From assembly GCA_029582265.1 (NCBI GenBank), contig CM055827.1, positions 605,074 to 669,073 of the forward strand: a stretch of 64,000 nt of DNA, read 5' to 3'. The notes below the pieces were generated by a model. It saw only the letters and a list, made by a program, of their open reading frames with translations. It did not search any database and had not been told where the DNA came from. Positions within the stretch are counted from its first letter, which is position 1. Every line of letters starts with the position of its first letter. Position numbers and translations under genes: made by a program. The DNA is from Zoroaster sp. YZ-2022. Taxonomy: Eukaryota; Echinodermata; Asteroidea; Forcipulatida; Zoroasteridae. Shown here in pieces: positions 13,143 to 23,650 of the stretch.

Positions 13143-13260
13143 GAGGACGATCAGAGCATACTGATCAAAACGTCGAGTTGTAACCTCCAGTTCTTTTCAG
13201 AACTAATTACTACTCAATTGAGAATTTCACATGGTGTCACCACAATTAGTCTTACTTAAG
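13143..13260 (+). mobile_element. Hammerhead-like repeat unit ('family B'), monomer
   Basis: Begins CCTGAGGACGATCAGAGCAT, then ACTGATCAAAACGTCGAG, and runs through the family's AGAACTAATTACTACTCAAT block to AGTCTTACTTA. The core has CTGAGGA in place of CTGATGA and CAAAAC in place of CGAAAC, so the ribozyme-like core is mutated here. No clear target-site duplication was found. Confidence 0.75.
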
Positions 13261-13726
13261 AAAGAATGTGTTCTTTTTTGTTCTGCATTCTTCATTTCAA
13301 CCTTCTAGTTTTTAAGAAATATGTATCAAAAAGTAACCTGTTGAAGTTTCATCATAATAATAGGTTTTTACGTAAAGCTGTTGTAAGTTTGATGGTGTTA
13401 TTTCTAGATCAGATCAGAGCACGATGAGTGTGTATAATATTATCCCATCAATTTCTCCCCTGCACAAAGGTTGTATAATTAGGCATTAATTACCGTATTA
13501 GAAGTTATGCACAGTGACAATGTTTGGTAACGTACATAGGCACATTAATGGTATCTGGTAACGTACCTAGGCACATTTCAACCCTCTATTATAGTTTTCA
13601 AGAATATATAATAAAACTAATGTTATTTCATTAGTTTTTGTAAATTCAGCTTTTTCTAAGATGAAAGTATTTCAGACGAAATAATATCTCAGAACGACTG
13701 GTATATATACTAAGTGAGCGGTGACT

Positions 13727-13980
13727 GCGCAGTCTATGTCCCAATCCGTCCGTGGTTAAAGAGAGTTGTTGCGCAGTCTATGTCCCAATCAGTATGGTTA
13801 TTGAGAATTGTTGCGCAGTCCATGTCCCAATCAGTCTGGTTATAGAGAAATGTTGCGCAGTCTATGTCCCAATCAGTATGGTTATAGAGAAATGTTGCGC
13901 AGTCTATGTCCCAATCAGTATGGTTATAGAGAATTGTTGCGCAGTCTATATCCCAATCAGTCTGGCATTAGAGAATTATA
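13727..13980. repeat. 42-bp minisatellite, about six copies
   Basis: The unit carries GCGCAGTCTATGTCCCAATC followed by AGTATGGTTATAGAGAA. Copies start at 13727, 13771, 13813, 13855, 13897 and 13939. The period is a multiple of three, so the frames stay open, but there is no sign that it is translated. Confidence 0.85.
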
Positions 13981-14897
13981 TAGAGTTGTTGTACCTCAAT
14001 TATGGTACGGTATTGTCCTACCTATTGTACCGGTAGTGTTGCAAAACACTACAGTTGAGCCAGATGGGAGCGATTCTATAATTGGGGAGTCACAGAGAAC
14101 AGTCGTATTGAGTGTCGTATTTACACGGTCGAAATAATTGACTGTAGCTATATATCAGTACTATGCCTGTATCAGAAGCGTAACAAGAAATGGGAGGGGG
14201 TTAAGTCAACCCCTCTTCCTTTCTAATCATAATTATAGCGGTGACATTTGGATCAGAGGTAAATCCAGATTGACTAAAAAGGGGTGCACTGCTAAAAGAA
14301 AAAGGGCGCATGGTCAATTTACAAGCAGGCAGATTAAAATCAGGGATACAATCATTTTGACGGAGATTGAAAAAACATTTAAGGAAATAATGAGTTATGG
14401 ACAAAACCATCGGAACTATATATATACAATTCATTATTAAGCATAATGTTATTGCCATGTTCCCAATCTCAATACTCAAGTCTATTGGGCGCCTGAAGAC
14501 GTTAAATTATAATATATCACATCATAATATGGAAAGTAGTATTTGGTTTCAAGATTGCGCTTATCTTTCATCATCAGCAGGAGAAAATATGATTACATTA
14601 GACAATTCAAAGATAAGGACCTTTTTAATGGATCCGTACCGAAATGTGATTATAAAGATTGGTTTATAGGCCTTACAGATCCCATTGGGAAAATAACTCA
14701 TCATTTAAGGTTTCATTTCAATTGGTGTAATACATGTTCTGAAGAACATTTGTTATATTCATTTTCCAAATTGGAGTTTTTCCCCATAGTTGCCAATAAA
14801 GGGTGGTGTTTTCATACAGAACTTTTCATGTTTGATAATCAGCCCTATTCTGTAACATAAATTATTTTGCATTGCTTTGCTTCATTATTTCATGCAG

Positions 14898-14942
14898 TTA
14901 CTGTCCATGTCAAGAATGAACAGCCAAGATGAGGATGAGTGA
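14898..14942 (+). CDS. Terminal coding exon of the putative peptide precursor
   Basis: The acceptor CATTATTTCATGCAG precedes 14 codons (LLSMSRMNSQDEDE) and a TGA stop at 14940-14942. It joins the exon ending at 8176 in phase 0, giving an acidic C-terminus after the RKR site. The three exons together encode 67 residues with no cysteine, arguing against a cystine-linked hormone. A canonical poly(A) signal lies about 90 bp downstream, which supports this as the 3' end. Confidence 0.55.
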   Translation, partial: LLSMSRMNSQDEDE

Positions 14943-15030
14943 GAAGTCGACCGTCTGGTGACCAACACAACCACGCCACAAGATGCGCCGGTTGGAATCT
15001 CTAACAAAGATCACATTATGTTAATTTTCG

Positions 15031-15036
15031 AATAAA
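15031..15036 (+). terminator. Poly(A) signal AATAAA
   Basis: AATAAA occurs about 90 bp after the TGA at 14942 and is the likely cleavage/polyadenylation signal of the three-exon + strand gene. Confidence 0.5.
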
Positions 15037-18000
15037 AAAGAAGAGGATACCGACTTAAATATTGCTCAATGACACGAAAGACGTATAAAAAATTAAAAAT
15101 CGACGCATTATTCAATGCAAATGACTGACAAATATTTTAAAAAATAAATAAAATTAAAAAAAGCCTCTACATCCAAGTTGTGTTTTCATTATTTTAAATA
15201 TGCGGTCCTATAGTTGGATCTTGCTGGAATACTGTATAAAACGGACTGAATACTAAATTTGGTAGTTAATTGATTTAAACTTGGGATATGAATTGTAGAT
15301 GTACAGATTTCCAACGATTGTTTAACACAGATAAACAGTGGAATTAAAGCCTTGCTATATAGGTACACTCTGGATGGGAACAACTTTGCATTAAATACAA
15401 ACAATAGACCATGTTCAGAGAAAGATTAATTGAAACGGAAATGCCAATAATTATTTAGGTTTGTACGGATGGTATATTAGGTGTATGTCTTATATTATTA
15501 AGCTCATTCTTATTCATGCTTAAATCTTGGAAACAATACCATTTTATCAAACCCACGGCCCCTGATTACCGTATTTTTGTATAAGAGCCCTTCTATTTTG
15601 CTCCTTCAAATTTTTATTGGCTACGATATCTCAATATATACCTAACTCAAAGAAAGTGTTTTTTCTAAAGGATCTTAATTGCAAATGAAGCTAGTTTTTT
15701 CGCATAAAATGAGTATGCTTTGTCCATGTATTGTACTAATAAACATATAGTTTCTTCATTTTAATCTTAATTCCAAAAAATCTGGTAAACGAATTGTACA
15801 AAATTATTAATCTTGATATAGATTTCATTGTAGTTTTATAAGAATTGGTTGGAAATCACTTGTTTTGAAAGTAGTTGCTATAGTAAAACTGGTTCATGGA
15901 TTCAATTCACACGGTAACACCTGAAATAAATAATTAAAGCTATTATAATGATAGCCATATCTGGTAGAATAAACTGTTCGTTATAAAGTCATTATAAAAG
16001 TCTACCCATTGGAAATAGACATATCTACGAAACTTAAAACAAGCTTTCAAATTACAGATAGCAATAAGTGCATAAATTTTACTAAAAAGCAGGAAAGGTG
16101 ATCATTTTGCGGTCGACAATTCAACAGCAGATATGCTGTTGCAGAAGTAGAACAAATTTAAAAAAAAAAATACTGGTTTCTGTTTTAAAATTTCTGTTTT
16201 AAACTTGTAATTGTATTTTAAGCGAAAATTAAATAATAAAGCTAAAATGCAACACAAATAACAGATGTATAATCATTTAGTTAATCAACTTAAAAAGTAT
16301 AGAAAACTCATTATTCAGAACCGGTTTGCAGTAGCACCATCGGAATAACCATTATTACATATTATACAGATTTACAGTGGCAGATCCATTGAGAAAATCA
16401 CGTCTCCCTACTTTCACCCACCCACCCAGAAAGTAAACAAAAATTAAGAACGCAGAATATGTGTCCAATGCTGTTGTACATATAGAATATCTAGGGGCAC
16501 ACTAATTACGGGAAAATATAGTACTGATACTGTGAAAAACACAAATGTGATATTTTAGACTTTGAAATATAGATACAGCTCTTCTTTTGGATTTGTGTGC
16601 TATGACTACGACAAATGCTACTGCAAACATATACGTCAGTATCGTTGCTGACGAGACAGAATTATATAAAGAAAAGAAAAAGAGAAACAAAATATATTAT
16701 GCCTTAATTTTTAAGTCCTGTATATTATAGTCAATAGTTAGTTATCGTCTGGCACCTTGACTCAACGCACAAAGACTGCACGAATCCAAGAGTCATTAGT
16801 ATTATGGTTGTTCAGAGAAAGGTTATAATGTTAATAGCTGGTGGTATAATGTAATCGTATTGAACATCAACAATTATTAATTGTCAAAAGAAGGGGATTA
16901 TTCTGATTCCAGTGACCTACCTATACCCCGAACGCCACCCACACCATCAACCGCTGAGCAAAATGTTAGGGTTTTGAAAATTTCGCATGTTATTATTTTT
17001 TCGAAAATTTCTAAAAAATTAAACTATTAAAACTATATAGCCTTTAAATTATCTGTCAAACATCATGTTGAGTGCTGCTGATTGGTCCGTACAACTTTTG
17101 ATACTTGTCCCAAACATGTGGTGGTAAATCGATGGATCACCCAGACAACAAAATAGGGATATACAAACACCATCCCCGGGCTTGACGCTCATGAACCCAT
17201 CCTGGGCTTGACGCCCATGAACCCATCCCCGGGCTTGACGCTCATGAACCCATCCCCAGGCATAATGATGAATAGAATCAAATGCTATATTCATATCCCA
17301 TTAGTTCAAACAACAAGCTGTATCCAGGATTACTTGTAACAATATTGAACAACGTGTCGGCCCAACGCATAGCCGAAGACTAAGGATATCATTATTGTAA
17401 TTTACTGAAAGAAAACAAATTACTATTACATAAATTCGCTCAATAATTTATTTTCTTTACAGCAAGCATAAAAGTTTATGCAATGGTAAAACCTAATTAT
17501 TGATGCAGTACAAGTGATAATTGAAACTAAATAACCAATAGAATATTCGATTAAAACCATACTAACATGTGGAAATCATTTTATTATCTCATATTAAGTG
17601 TGTGCTGTCATGATTTAAAAGTCATCATTGTTCATTGACTTTTACAAAAAAAATCTAATGTATTTCCAGGGTAATTAATATGTATTTCTTTCACAAATGA
17701 TATACCTTGTTGCTTGTTATGGTTGTTGCAAAATAACCTGATATTTGATGCAAATGCAGAGTGAAAAGGATACAGATTAGTAGCAAATAGTCACACCCAC
17801 GGCGTTGTGTTAGGAGTGCCAGCAACGTATAATACCCTGTAGATTACACACTGATCAATGTGACTATTTACATCGATGTTCGAGATATTTTAAGAAAATA
17901 AATATTGAAATATGTTTAGCTGCATTATATAATTGTTTCAATCGTAATTTAAGTGTGATGTATTATTTACATTGCGAAAGTGATGGAATGTCTTGTCCTG

Positions 18001-18037
18001 ATTTATAGCTTTAGTAACTGGTAACATTTCTTATAAG
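15037..18037. other. No gene recognised
   Basis: AT-rich sequence containing only the short tandem repeat at 17171-17260. The small open frames here lack splice context or family resemblance. Confidence 0.45.
17171..17260. repeat. 27-bp tandem repeat, about 3.5 copies
   Basis: The unit CATCCCCGGGCTTGACGCTC plus ATGAACC recurs at 17171, 17198, 17224 and 17251 (last copy partial). It is much richer in G+C than its surroundings. Confidence 0.8.
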
Positions 18038-18735
18038 GCCAAAAAAAAAAAGATGTTGAGTTGCCCTCCACCGACCGACCCAAAAGTGCTGAAATCTCGG
18101 GTCGGGGTTTTTTTTCTTTTTTCTTTTTTTTCCCGTCATTCATAGGCCTATTTATTATATTAATGAAACTTACCGATTTTCTTTGTATAAACATAATACC
18201 TTTGATTTGTGAAATTTTCCACTTTTTTTACCGGTAAATTTACCGGTACCCAAGACTCAATCTACATGTTTTCAAATCGAATGGCCCCTGCCCTCACATG
18301 GTGCACTGCCTTCGCACACACTGTGCCAACGATTGCGACTCAAATCTACACGTTTTCCAATCGAATGTTTTCCACTGGCTTCGCGCACTGTTTTGTATGT
18401 CAATGACTGCGACTCAATCTACACGTTTTCAAATCAAATGGCCACTCACATGTTGCATGTTGAGAATTGCACGCAATACGGATGAATTTGCTGTGTCAAC
18501 ACAGCGAAAAGTACAACAAAAATGCTTGGGATACTTTTATTCTGAAGCAAAATTCCTTGCTGATAGGTATACAAATGAAAAACATGGTATGTGGTTTCAG
18601 TTCCAATGCATTTCAATCTTAAAATGACAGTCAAGGAGAAAAAAAAATAATAATAAATAAATAAAATCCCGACCGACCGATCCCTTCAAATATTTTCACT
18701 GGAGGGCAACTCAACAAAAAAAAAATTTGCCTAAT
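18038..18735. mobile_element. Inverted-repeat element of about 700 bp
   Basis: A left arm at 18049-18081 (GTTGAGTTGCCCTCCACCGA, CCGACCC) is mirrored by a right arm at 18667-18715 (CCCGACCGACCGATCCC, then TGGAGGGCAACTCAAC), each bordered by an A/T homopolymer. Between them, a sequence around ACTCAATCTACACGTTTTC, followed by AAATCGAATGG, occurs three times at about 18255, 18340 and 18412. No transposase is present, so it is likely a non-autonomous DNA transposon or an inverted pair of repeats. Confidence 0.6.
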
Positions 18736-19478
18736 GATGGCATCTTAGGACATTCTCTGAATTGAAAAGGGGAAAACGTACATAAATCATTGTTTGCAGA
18801 CAAATCAGCAAAATAAGGATTTAACAAATGACGTCATCGTCGATCTTTAATCCGTGTGTTTCTTTAAATTTTCTCGAGAAAATCTGATAAATCACATTCG
18901 TTTTTCTGATTTAAATGTCAGTATTATAGCAATGATCACTTACTAGTGAAGATTGTATTGATCATAAAGGTGGATCCAAAATTGAGCCAACATAGGGGAC
19001 ACCATCCTGTATTAAGGCACAATAACCTAACTATAGTAAAACAAAAAATACAATGGCGCTAGTAATTTCACCCTTTTCTTCCTTCAGATTGTTAACCCTT
19101 GCTCTTTGTGATTGGATTTCTTTGTATGATAGAGCCCGCTAGTCTGTGCAGCTTTATGTTGACAACCAGACAACGAAGCCATTAAGGCAATTTGTTGTGT
19201 GAAATCACGCGAGAATTTACGGGAGAATGAAACAAGGGATATATCTCACCTCGTGCCGCCGTTTTCTTTCGACTATGCACTTCGTTTTTCCGATTGGTTG
19301 AGTACTGGTAATAGTTGTATAAATAGATAGAGCGGTCGGGTTTTGGGCAGACAACTTGAAGTAATCTTGAGCTTGAAAAGTGGTTAAATCCAACCATTCA
19401 TGATATTTTGCTATAGTTTTATGTGGGGTCAACGACACAATGAAAACCTTCGACTATCAGTTCAACAAGACATAGGCT

Positions 19479-19739
19479 GGTAAAACTTGTAGCTTTGCAT
19501 GGTGAGGATGATGAGTAAGACTAATTGCGGTGACACCATGTGGAATCTCAATTTAGTAGTAATTAGTTCTGAAAAGAACTGGAGGTACAACTCAACGTTT
19601 CGATCAGTATGCTCTGATCGTCCTCAGGAGAATGATCAGAGCATACTGATCGAAACGTCGAGTTGTACCTCCAGTTCTTTTCAGAACTAATTACTACTCA
19701 ACTGAGATTCCACATGGTGTCACCGCAATTAGTCTTACT
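19479..19739. mobile_element. Inverted dimer of the hammerhead-like 'family B' unit with 13-bp TSD
   Basis: Two copies lie head to head. 19479-19625 reads on the minus strand and 19630-19739 on the plus strand. Their cores, CCTGAGGACGATCAGAGCAT on one strand and ATGATCAGAGCATACTGATC on the other, meet in the middle. The left copy keeps the full 3' end (CACCATGCAAAGCTACAAG when read on the minus strand); the right copy stops at AGTCTTACT. The direct repeat CAAGACATAGGCT flanks the whole dimer at 19466-19478 and 19740-19752, so it arrived as one insertion. Confidence 0.88.
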
Positions 19740-19752
19740 CAAGACATAGGCT

Positions 19753-21395
19753 ACAAGTTTAATTTTTGAACTCATTTATCTTGAAGAGTAATGTAGTCGT
19801 TTGGGGGAAACACTCAATATTTGACAAAGTCGAATGGTTAACTAATGTTATCAAGTGGAAATCTATTCATCTCTGGAACTCATTTTCAACAGGGAAAAGG
19901 GGATAAGAAGTAGGCCCATTGATTATTTGAAGAAAACAATTTGCGCTGATCATAAATTAGTACCAATATAGTGCTTTGTATAATAATAAGACATGTTCTC
20001 TTAAATGATGCTGTAGGTTTTTCGTGTGAGTCAAAATCAGAATGGGTTTAGAACATCTGATCACGGTACCATAGTTTGACTGGGTTAAATGCCAACGCGC
20101 TGTCAACAAGTTTATTAGAAATTTCTAACGACAACTGACGTCTGTATCAAAACGTCAATTACAAGAGTGCGATGAAACACTATGACAATCCAGTGAAAAG
20201 GTGCAGGCTGGATTTACAGCAATTAACAATCTTGTCAGATGTAGTTTTACATGCCCTATTTAATGTCTTTCGTCAGGCTATCCATCCGTGTGTGTCTGGC
20301 AGGCGGTCCGTCACCGTCACTCCGTCAGTGTACAGGCCCATGAAAGCGGGCTTATAGCTAGCTTGATTGAAGTTTCTCATTCGTGTTCTCGTGTTATACT
20401 TTCTACAAAACCCAAACCTTACAATTACCTATTCATCCAGTTATTTGGAGGGACCCATTCTTTGAGCTCAGCCCTTGTCTAGTCGGATGATTCCCTTTTC
20501 AATGTATATAAAAATAGTAAGTAATTTTGTGGATAGAATTTAGGAAATATAACAGTACTTATTCACAAATTTACGTCACATTTGAAATGTAGAAGAAAAA
20601 TAAGCAAAAGCGATTCCACAAAAATGATTGTAGACACACCGACAACGAGCACACACCAAGCCCTTCAGTGTAATAAACACCGGGATCTCAATGTAACTCC
20701 GTCCGTCAATCCATCGACAGAGCGACACAGTGAAGTACCCATAGAAGTGTTTCTACATAAGATGCACTTTATTATGTCGTATGTCTCTTCTGAGTAAAGT
20801 GCATTCGATGACGATGCAGGCGTTTTGACTTGTTACAAGTGTGGGGAAAGTGCGAGATACCATCAAAAAGGGTTTTTGGCGGGAGATTGTTTCCCTTTAT
20901 AGACCAATGGTGTGAATATTTAAACATATATTTTTGATGTATTCATTTGATCAATAACGTAGCCATGGGGGAGGGGGGCCTGGGGTTACCGCATGCGTTT
21001 TAACTGAAAATTCAAATTTCCTAAGAAAACATAAGGGTTTCCATTTAGGTAGCGCCAAAGTGTCCATACAAAACATCATGTCCCAAGTACACCCATTGAA
21101 ACAATCGTTACTAAGCCGCTGTATGTTATACAAAAGTTGCAGATTTGAAGCAAATCAATATTTTCCTCACTTGAATAAATTTGTAAAATTCCCACTGTAT
21201 TGATTGCTAGAATTTACAGATATAAGTTAATATTGGTAAAGTTGCAAATCACGTGATCTTTAGGTCGTCGTGTACACAAGTTGTAGTTATATTTCGCCGG
21301 GTTGGACCATGCGGAGGAAGATAGCGATACATTGCCTCTTCAAATGACGTTCAACATGAACCAAGAGCCATAGCCAAATATGGACGTTGGGTGTG
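19753..21395. other. No gene recognised
   Basis: No splice-bounded exon or transposon end was found. A G-rich stretch around 20960-20985 resembles the low-complexity parts of local MITEs but has no clear borders. Confidence 0.45.
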
Positions 21396-21760
21396 ACACC
21401 CCCCACACACACACACACACACACACCCTCACGCACATTGATTTGTGGGGTATTCCTTTGTTCGTTCTATTATCCCTTTTCCTTATAATTCTCCTGTGGG
21501 GTACAAGATTTTCTATAGTTACCTTGTGGGGTCCAATTGTTCTATTGTGTTTTGGACCCCACAACGAATGGTGTGTACGTTCACACACACACACATTCTC
21601 ATTTTTGCATCCTTGTGGAGACCTCTATTGTTCTTTCCTTTGTCCCTGTACTTAACAATTTCTCATAGGGTTTGTACACACCTTGTGGAGACCGGAGTCC
21701 TTTAGAATTCCCCTGTGGAGACCAATTGTTCTTGCCTTTCCCTTTTGTTATAAGACTCCA
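21396..21760. repeat. CA microsatellite plus degenerate GTGGGG/GTGGAG direct repeats
   Basis: A CACACA tract at about 21402-21426 is followed by repeated phrases such as CTTGTGGGGTCCAATTGTTC and CTGTGGAGACCAATTGTTCT at irregular spacing, with the inverted form GGACCCCACAA at about 21553. It resembles decayed, repeated transposon ends. No coding content was seen. Confidence 0.5.
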
Positions 21761-21879
21761 CAAGGGAGTGAAAGTAAGAGTACCCCATAATATCGATTTT
21801 CACTCGGCAAATCGAGCCTCATCACTCATAAAAGTCTCCCAATCAAGCCATCGAAGTAGTCTGTATTTGTTATGTGCCC

Positions 21880-22045
21880 GGGGTGATTCATATCGGCATT
21901 TCGGGGGATTGTTACGCCTACCCACCTCGTTCGGCGATTTTTCAGGGAAAAACATTTCACGCCTACTTCCCCCCCCCTCAAAATTTCTCATGCATACCCC
22001 CTGCGTTCAAAGTTGTTCACGTCTACCAATACCCCCCCCCCCCCC
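21880..22045. repeat. C-rich low-complexity repeat
   Basis: Phrases such as TTCGGCGATTTTTCAGG and CCCCCCCTCAAAATTTCTCA alternate with long C runs. A similar layout occurs at about 9360-9440 (CGTTTGGCGATTTTTTGTGG), so this is a dispersed repeat family. Confidence 0.5.
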
Positions 22046-22472
22046 CAATTTAAAAATAAGAATTTTATGTTCCTTGAAAGAGTCCGTGTGTAGCTTGTAA
22101 AATAATACTATTGGCGGATTTATGGGGGTCAAAGGGGCCATTTATCAACAGCAAAACAGTTTTTACGAGAAGTCTCTTTGCTTTAAGTTTCAGCATAATA
22201 TGTTGTGTTGTCGAGAAAATAGTGAAAGTGCACCCAGGGTTTTCCTATTTACGTGGAAATTTGTGAAGAATACTTTTTCCTGAATTTAACTGGGAATTTT
22301 AACACTTAAAAGGCAACGTACAACACGCGTACTTACCAGATTATCATAATAACGAATTTTGAAGTATACTTGGTGTAAAAAAATTTCAGGTATCAATTAT
22401 CCTGAGAAACTATTCCGCCTGAAGTGATTTCATTTTAGAGAAATAAAACTAGAATTGTTATGTCGAATATGA

Positions 22473-22560
22473 CTTGAGCACCAGTTATACGTGCGCTATA
22501 TAAGTCTAAATTATTATTATATTATTATTATTATTATTATTATATACTATATATATATTA
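22473..22560 (+). mobile_element. SINE 3'-end fragment
   Basis: It begins CTTGAGCACCAGTTATACGT, then GCGCTATATAAGTC and an ATT-repeat tail. This is the same 3' end as the complete SINE at 22577, and the fragment lies directly upstream of it. Confidence 0.75.
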
Positions 22561-22576
22561 TATATTATTATATGGA

Positions 22577-22935
22577 GTGCCATGGTCGAGCGGTTTAGTG
22601 CATCGGATTTGTGTTTTGATGGCCGAGTCGTCAGAATGTGGGTTCGAATCCCAACCGCGACCATGGTGCCTGTGTCTTTGAGCAAGACACTTTACCATAA
22701 TTGCTTCTCTCCACCCAGGGGTAAATGGGTACCTGTGAGGGCAGAGTTGGTTGTTGTGTTTGATTAGCCCTATATGCGCTGTAATGGCAGCAATTGAGCT
22801 GTATACTTCCCAAGGAGCTGAGATGGTTTCAGGAATGATTTATGAGCCTGATGAGCAGGGGTAATAATACAATGCGCCTTGAGCACCAGTTTGGTGGATA
22901 CGTGCGCTATATAAGTCCACATTATTATTATTATA
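22577..22935 (+). mobile_element. tRNA-derived SINE, near full length
   Basis: The head resembles a class II (Leu/Ser-like) tRNA with an A box in TGGTCGAGCGGTTTAGTGCA and a B box in GTGGGTTCGAATCCC. The body contains TGTCTTTGAGCAAGACACTT, CCACCCAGGGGTAAATGGGT and GAGCTGAGATGGTTTCAGG. The 3' end reads CGCGCTTGAG-like 'ATGCGCCTTGAGCACC', then GCGCTATATAAGTCCACATT and an ATT tail. Members of this family recur in the window on both strands. Confidence 0.9.
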
Positions 22936-23364
22936 TACAAAAAGTTGCAAGACATGAAAACACTTTTTTGTCGTTTTCTCAAAAATGTGAGCACCTTGGT
23001 GAAGTTTTATGATATATTTCTTGAAAGTTAGAGGATTAAAACCCAAAATTAACATACGTATCCAAATATCAGTGTTGTAACCATGGTTGTACCTTCCCAC
23101 TGAAGTAGTATCCATAGACAAAAACCTTTCTAGTGAGAATTTAAAGACAACTACGTTCATGATGAAACCATATTATTGACAAACATGTTCGTGCCAATTG
23201 CATGGAACCAAAATGTTCATAACAAAAGACAAAGACACAAAAGACAACATAAGACACAACAAAAGACAAAACAAAAGACACACACAGCTTTTAAAGCGTG
23301 AGGTGCCTAGGTTATCACTTTCATTTGACTGTTAATTTGAATTACCGGTATGTATCTCACATGA

Positions 23365-23650
23365 TATTACTAGGCGTTACAATACAGAATGATCTTAAGT
23401 GGAACTTAAGTGGAACTTGAGAATGTCTCTAAAGCGTCTTGTACGTTATGTACTTTGTGTATATTTAAGATAGCAAATATTCCTATAACTGATATACTTT
23501 ATATACAGTATTTATTTGATATATTAGACCAGTTCCAGAGTATGCATCCCAAGTGTGGCACACATTAGTATTGATCAAACCAATTCCATTAAACGTGTTC
23601 AGAAGCGTGCTTGTCGTATCATGCCGTATCAATAATAAAATGACGATGAC
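23365..23650 (+). mobile_element. Degraded LINE reverse-transcriptase fragment
   Basis: Short stretches match the C-terminal part of CR1/jockey-type reverse transcriptases: LGVTIQNDLKWN at about 23372-23404, RPVPEYASQVWHT at about 23526-23564, then RVQKRACRI in a shifted frame. Stops and frameshifts break the frame. Confidence 0.6.

Larger units (their letters stand above)
8177..14897 (+). other. Long intron of the putative peptide precursor
   Basis: No convincing additional exon was seen between the donor at 8177 and the acceptor at 14896-14897. The interval holds a dispersed repeat at 9760-10030 split by an insertion, a hammerhead-like unit at 13143-13260 and a 42-bp tandem array at 13727-13980. 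The remainder is featureless AT-rich DNA. An internal exon of length divisible by three could have been missed. Confidence 0.5.

Noticed and set aside
19250..19440. CCAAT-like ATTGGTTG and TATAAATAG at about 19295-19325 considered as a promoter
   Set aside because: No coding exon or splice donor could be linked downstream, and such strings are common in AT-rich DNA.
22577..22665. tRNA-like sequences (also at 28647, 36430, 43463, 47970) considered as tRNA genes
   Set aside because: All continue into the same SINE body with the ATT or T tail; they are SINE promoters, not tRNA genes.
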